Notes under the pieces: generated by a model
Seen by the model: the letters and a program-made list of their open reading frames with translations, nothing else
What the model was told of the DNA's origin: nothing
Database searches by the model: none
Shown: positions 59,331 through 64,000 of the stretch, in pieces
Layout of the letters: each line of letters opens with the position of its first letter
Position numbering within the stretch: position 1 is the first letter of the stretch
Assembly (NCBI GenBank): GCA_003342895.1
Contig: PTFA01000081.1
Span: forward strand, 2,742,181 to 2,806,180
Reading direction: 5' to 3'
DNA length: 64,000 nucleotides
Source: Casuarius casuarius
Taxonomy: Eukaryota; Chordata; Aves; Casuariiformes; Casuariidae
Position numbers and translations under genes: made by a program

Positions 59331-62300
59331 CTGGTGGGGACACACCGGAGAGACGGGCATAGGGTTAGAAAGCAGGAAAGATGCTGTGTGCAACCATGCA
59401 TGGNGGACGAATGCCCAGCTGAGACAGCAAGACAAACATCTGACACTAAGCAAGCCGCAAGGTCCCAACCTCAGGCTTAAACGGGCTGGTTAATGACTCG
59501 TCAGCTGAAAGCCAGAATCGTGTCTCACACAGAAGGCAAACAACTTTCTGAACAATACATATTTATCCATAAATCCCTTCTTGAAAGTCAGCTCAAAGGA
59601 GATAAGTACAACTGGCCTGTAAAGGAGCTCCGAGATGTCATTACCCTCGGGCTGGCGATAGATAGCATCTCAGGTGCAACCCCGGCTGCAACAAACATGC
59701 TTCTGCAGGAGCCGGGAGCCCTGCACGAGCAGGCCTTCCCCAGGCACCTCGGTCCCCGTGCCCCTGCCCTCCTTCCCCAAACAAGCACCCAAAGAAACCG
59801 GTTTCACGCTTTTTGTCCGTAGGCTCAATGCAGCCCACGCGAACCGCCTCACCAGGGCACAAAAACATGGGTGTCCTTGCAACCGGACGGCTGCCGCATG
59901 GACACTGCACCTCAGCTGACCTCTTCAGATGGAGATCATCGAAGAGCAGCTCCCGGCAAGGTCGGCCTGCGAGAGACCTCAGACACCGCTGCTCTTCCTA
60001 ACACTAAACCACAGCCGCGTCCAAGCATCCTTTTTGCGTGCATGCACGATGGCGGGACAGAAAAACAGTCTCCTTCCCTAACCGGTTGCTGCATGAAGCT
60101 GGCTGCCCGTTCCCAGTAGCAGGGGAAGTAACAGGACCCCACATCAACGTCCAGTTTGCACAAAAGAGGTGCCCCAGATATTTAACGGTGTAATGGAAAT
60201 ACAAATTCACCCTAAAACAGATAAAGAATCGGTGTTTGTTTGGGAAGGAGGGGCCAGAGCCCTTGTGGCAAATTGTTTTGGGGGAAAAAAAAGTCAAACA
60301 ACTTCAGAGCCTTATTATCTTCCTCTCTGAAAACAACAGAACAAGGCTCAGAAATCCCCAAGGTTTTCAGGTTCTGGCCCCAAATTTGCAGCCACCAGAC
60401 CCAATTTGAACAGTGCAAAGCCTTCATAAACGCCAGGTATTTCTGGGAATTTCAAGGGGTCTCGCAGTCGCTCAGCAGCAAATTATGTATTTNGCGTGCC
60501 CCTTACGGGGGTGTTGGGTCCTGACGACGGTGCCATAAATCTCCGTTATGAACCAGAGGGCCCGGCTCCTTGTAATCCTAACTCTTAAAAGGCCGTTTAA
60601 TGAAAATCAGGCTGTGAAATGAAGTCCAAATGTCTCACCTCTCCGAGAGAGGCAAAGGCTTAAATTGTTCTNGGGCGCGTTACGCACCTACTTTTTGAGC
60701 TCCCGATTTACAGCTTTAGGATTTCATTCATTACTTTAAATGTTTTTATACCTGAGCAGTAAAAGGAGGCGTTTTTTTTTCTGCCGCCCCCTGGTCCCTG
60801 CCCCCTTGGCTGCTCCAGCCAAAAGGACTGCGATATGAAATTTAACCATCAGGAAAAATGCCTTCATGTTAAGCCCCTTCTGAAACAGCCAGCAATACCC
60901 CTCCCCGCGTGGCAGCCCGCCAGCTGCAGGCAGGAGACACGGCTCCCCTGCCTACCTTTTTAAAAGCTTGGCACAACATTTGGAAAGCCATAAACTGGAA
61001 AAGCACGGCAATTAGNCTAAGAGGAGATGAAACCGTATCATTGTTTGAACTCTCTAGTACCGCGGCTTGAAAAACAAAGGTTGACCCAGAGCAGCTGAAG
61101 CTACAGCGGGGCAGGCTTTATCGGAGGGAGACACAACTACAATAATAAAAAATAAAGACCAAGCCAGAGCTTCCCCGAGCATGTTTTGCACAGAAATGTG
61201 CTGAGTGGCTGCGCTGCCAACTAAGCTTTGCAAGTCACAGCTAGGATCTGCTCCTCAAGAGAGTCTGCTCTGGACCAAGCACCATTCGGAGACCTGCAGC
61301 TATCCCGATCCAAGGNATTTTTAATCCTTGCAAGATCCAAAGACTGTGTAGATGATGGTTTATCTCCATTTTGGACTATCTTCGAATACAAGCTGCCAGC
61401 CAGGAAATATATTTGCACGAGAGAGGCCGGTCCTCCTGCCTGGCTGCCGTTCCCGCATCTCATGGGGCTTGCTAGTGTATCCAGCGCAGCGTGAGCATCC
61501 CCGTGGGCCACCACCACGTGCGCCGAGAAGGGTGCACGGGCGCCCACCGCAGTCTCCTGAAAGCTCGGGTGCCTTAATTCACACGGGAAGAGCTGCACGG
61601 CTCAAAATGTGTGGCTTTTGCAGAGAGAAAAAACAAACTGAATCGAGGATGGCATCTGAAACCTGCCCATGTTGCTCAGAGTTCCTAAACAGATGCACTT
61701 AAACCCAAGGCTCTTGGCTGGTGGAAGACATGACCATTTTAAACAGGGACCGACAAAAGTCTGGGGATTAATATTTTTCTCTCCCCGTTGGTGGTCTTGG
61801 TAATTGCACACGCGTAGCAGATTGTAAATTAGAGACTTCATTCCCTCACTAACACGATGCTGGGCAGCCACGAGCCCTCCCCACTTACTTATAACCATGG
61901 CTCAACCTTAATGAGAAGCTAAAATTGGGTAAATTTGGTTTTTGGCAATGCTATCCCTGATAAAACATGGCACGGAAAATCTAATGCAGCACAGATGGGC
62001 ACAAACTAAAAATGCATCCTGAAAAAGTAAGTCTTAGAGATATTAAGCTCTTCTTCTGCCTTGTGTCTCTGGCAAGTCATTTTTCTGGGACCTCTGCAGT
62101 GCCTATATGAAGTGTGTAATTCCCAGAGGGAATTGTCAGCAACACTTAAAGATGGTCATTAGTGAGAGGCCAACACCAAGCTTTTTTCTGTTGACGCATG
62201 CCTTTTTCAGATTTGTGCTCCTCATGCCTATTTCTTCATTCTTGTAAGTCATCATCAGTGATCCAATTAGCCTGTAATTACTTTTAAAATCTTTCTAATC

Positions 62301-64000
62301 ANTTAGGTCTCTGGTGTATTGTTCGGTGTGTCTAATCACATTGAAGCGTATCGGCCTTAATTGTAAAACATTTAGCTAATCCAGTTATGTAACTTTGATC
62401 GTCTAGGAAATTAATTTTCTTGGGTATTTTTCTGTATGCTTTCATGATCCATCAAAGACGCAGACCTGGGGCTGAGCAGCAGCAACACAGATGAAGAGGC
62501 TCACGAAGTGGAGAAGAGGACCTTCTGCCCTGAGGTCACGGGTCCAGACCCAAGCCCTAGCTGGAAAACCCTGGCGGTCGTTACCATCTCGAGGTTGTTC
62601 AGTGGCCCGGGAGCAAATATGTCTGCGGGGGCTTGAGATCAAAGAGTGCAATGCGGCGGGATGGCAGAAAGCTCCTCAGGGATCTGCGCGGAGGCTAAGC
62701 TGTGGTCCTCCACAGAGGGTGCATCGGAGGCAATGGCCACCCCTCTGCACGGCCAGGCCAGGAACTGGCCCGTTGGCTCTCCACTACACGCTTACGAGCT
62801 GGCGAGCATGCAAAAGCCAATGGTCTACAGCATGGCCATCCTGGGGACAGTCAACACTCCTCCCTGCCCCACACNGTCACATTAAACATCTCCCAACAGC
62901 AAAAGCATTGAGGAGAGATCTGAAAGCACAAAGCCCAAGGGCAGGAGCCTCTCAAGGGTCATCTGCATGCATAATGGCAAAGAGGGAAATTTGCCTTAAA
63001 TCAGTAAACATGTAGGTTTTAAAAAGAAATGCATATCCTCTTATGCCCTGGTAGAGGCAAAGGTCTCAGCGTCTGCTGTTTACTTAACAAGAACTCTGGG
63101 TGTCTTTGAGCCATTTAAAACATGACCTGGACCTTTCACTCCGGCCTAGACTGCCAATGATGCCATTTAAAGCAAGGGTGTGAAATTTTGGCTTCACCCT
63201 CCAAAATCCCATCTCCCTGGAAGTCCTCATGCTGCTGTCCTGCCTTTGAAAGGCAAACGTCTTGAGTGAAGGGAGAGGAATCAGTGCTTTGTGGATTTGG
63301 AAGGAATTCCTATTATGCTACAATAATTCTGGTATCTGGGTTACAACTGAAAAAGAGGTCAGACTGACTTGAATTTTCCATACATCCTGCCATAGCAAAG
63401 AACTCTGTTCCTTCAGTTCCTTGTTAGCTATTTGTATCACTCAACAGCAAATAATCGAGCTTTTGAATTTACCTTATTAAGTTACATTTGTTGTGGGCAC
63501 AGCGAAACCAGTACAGAAACATCTAATTCTTTGGGGATTTTCTTTTCCTTTTAATTGACCTGCTATTTCATGGTAGAAAGCTGATGGATCCAAGAGGCAG
63601 CTGATTATGTTTCCAGCTTCGGTTCCAANCCCTGTATTTGCCACTGCCTCATTAGTGATCAGAAGCCCACTCCGCACGGAGCCGCAATGACGACAGGTCA
63701 GGCAGTAATGNGAAAATGAGAGGCTTTTTCATTTTATTTTTATGGCTTTTCCACACTCGGGGGTAATTCACCTGCAGGGTAAAAATTCTTCTGTTTATAG
63801 ATTTGGGGGTTTTGTCGCCCGCCGGGGTTTGTTCGGAGGAGGGAGGGGAACAACACGGTGTCGGGGACCACTTTTGCTAGGTGGATGTGTTGGGTGAGGA
63901 AACGGTGCGGAGGTCAACGCAGCCTGACCCTGCTCCGCCTGCGCGGAGACCATTTCCACGGAAATAACCAGAACGAAGCCGAAAAGGCAGAGGCGGATTC
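59331..64000 (-). other. PLPP3: PLPP3 intron 2 (partial)
   Basis: Everything from 59331 to the window edge appears intronic. I looked for the preceding exon (the stretch ending in NDAVLCAVGI… in LPP3) on the minus strand and did not find it, so it should lie beyond 64000. Ten isolated N bases are scattered through this part. An AT-rich stretch at 62190-62420 holds many TAAT/ATTA cores. No other gene is recognised. Confidence 0.75.

Noticed and set aside
59331..59468. An in-frame ATG-started extension of 46 codons upstream of PLPP3 exon 3
   Set aside because: It runs through a good acceptor site (…gtccccaccag), and the added residues do not resemble the LPP3 second membrane segment. It is intron sequence that happens to be open.
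59331..64000. Search for PLPP3 coding exon 2 or a first exon/promoter near the window's right edge
   Set aside because: No minus-strand frame resembling the LPP3 N-terminal segments was found. The CpG content near 63800-63960 is moderate only, so these exons most likely lie outside the window.

Overview
This is vertebrate nuclear DNA, almost certainly from a sauropsid (bird, crocodilian or turtle). Four lines of evidence support this: a split protein-coding gene with GT-AG introns, CR1-type LINE fragments, MIR-like tRNA-derived SINE remnants, and CpG-rich islands in an otherwise AT-leaning background. Repeats are few and old. I cannot name the species from the sequence alone, and I see no bacterial, viral or CRISPR-like organisation.

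The one gene I can identify is PLPP3 (phospholipid phosphatase 3, also LPP3/PPAP2B) on the minus strand. Its last four coding exons are present: 59330-59047, 58266-58209, 52423-52247 and 47340-47215. A 3' UTR of about 1.7 kb follows, ending at a canonical poly(A) signal at 45532-45527. Together the exons encode the C-terminal 214 residues, including all three lipid phosphatase signature motifs, in frame and with canonical splice sites. The first two coding exons should lie beyond position 64000.

Positions 1 to about 45500 lie downstream of PLPP3 and hold no convincing coding gene. This fits the long gene-poor interval on the 3' side of PLPP3 in human (towards USP24). It contains at least four CR1 fragments, one probable hAT-type relic, two MIR-like SINE relics, short tandem repeats, a perfect 17-bp-arm hairpin at 18383-18420, and an orphan CpG island at about 31.1-31.4 kb. 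From about 41.5 kb to the end the DNA becomes clearly more CpG-rich, with islands just past the gene, inside the 3' UTR and inside introns.

The most interesting points are local. The integrin-binding RGD of human LPP3 is RGS here. The dityrosine sorting motif is His-Tyr. A glycosylation sequon appears to have moved. A miR-25/32/92 seed match sits in the 3' UTR beside a predicted hairpin. I found no undescribed multi-gene system.
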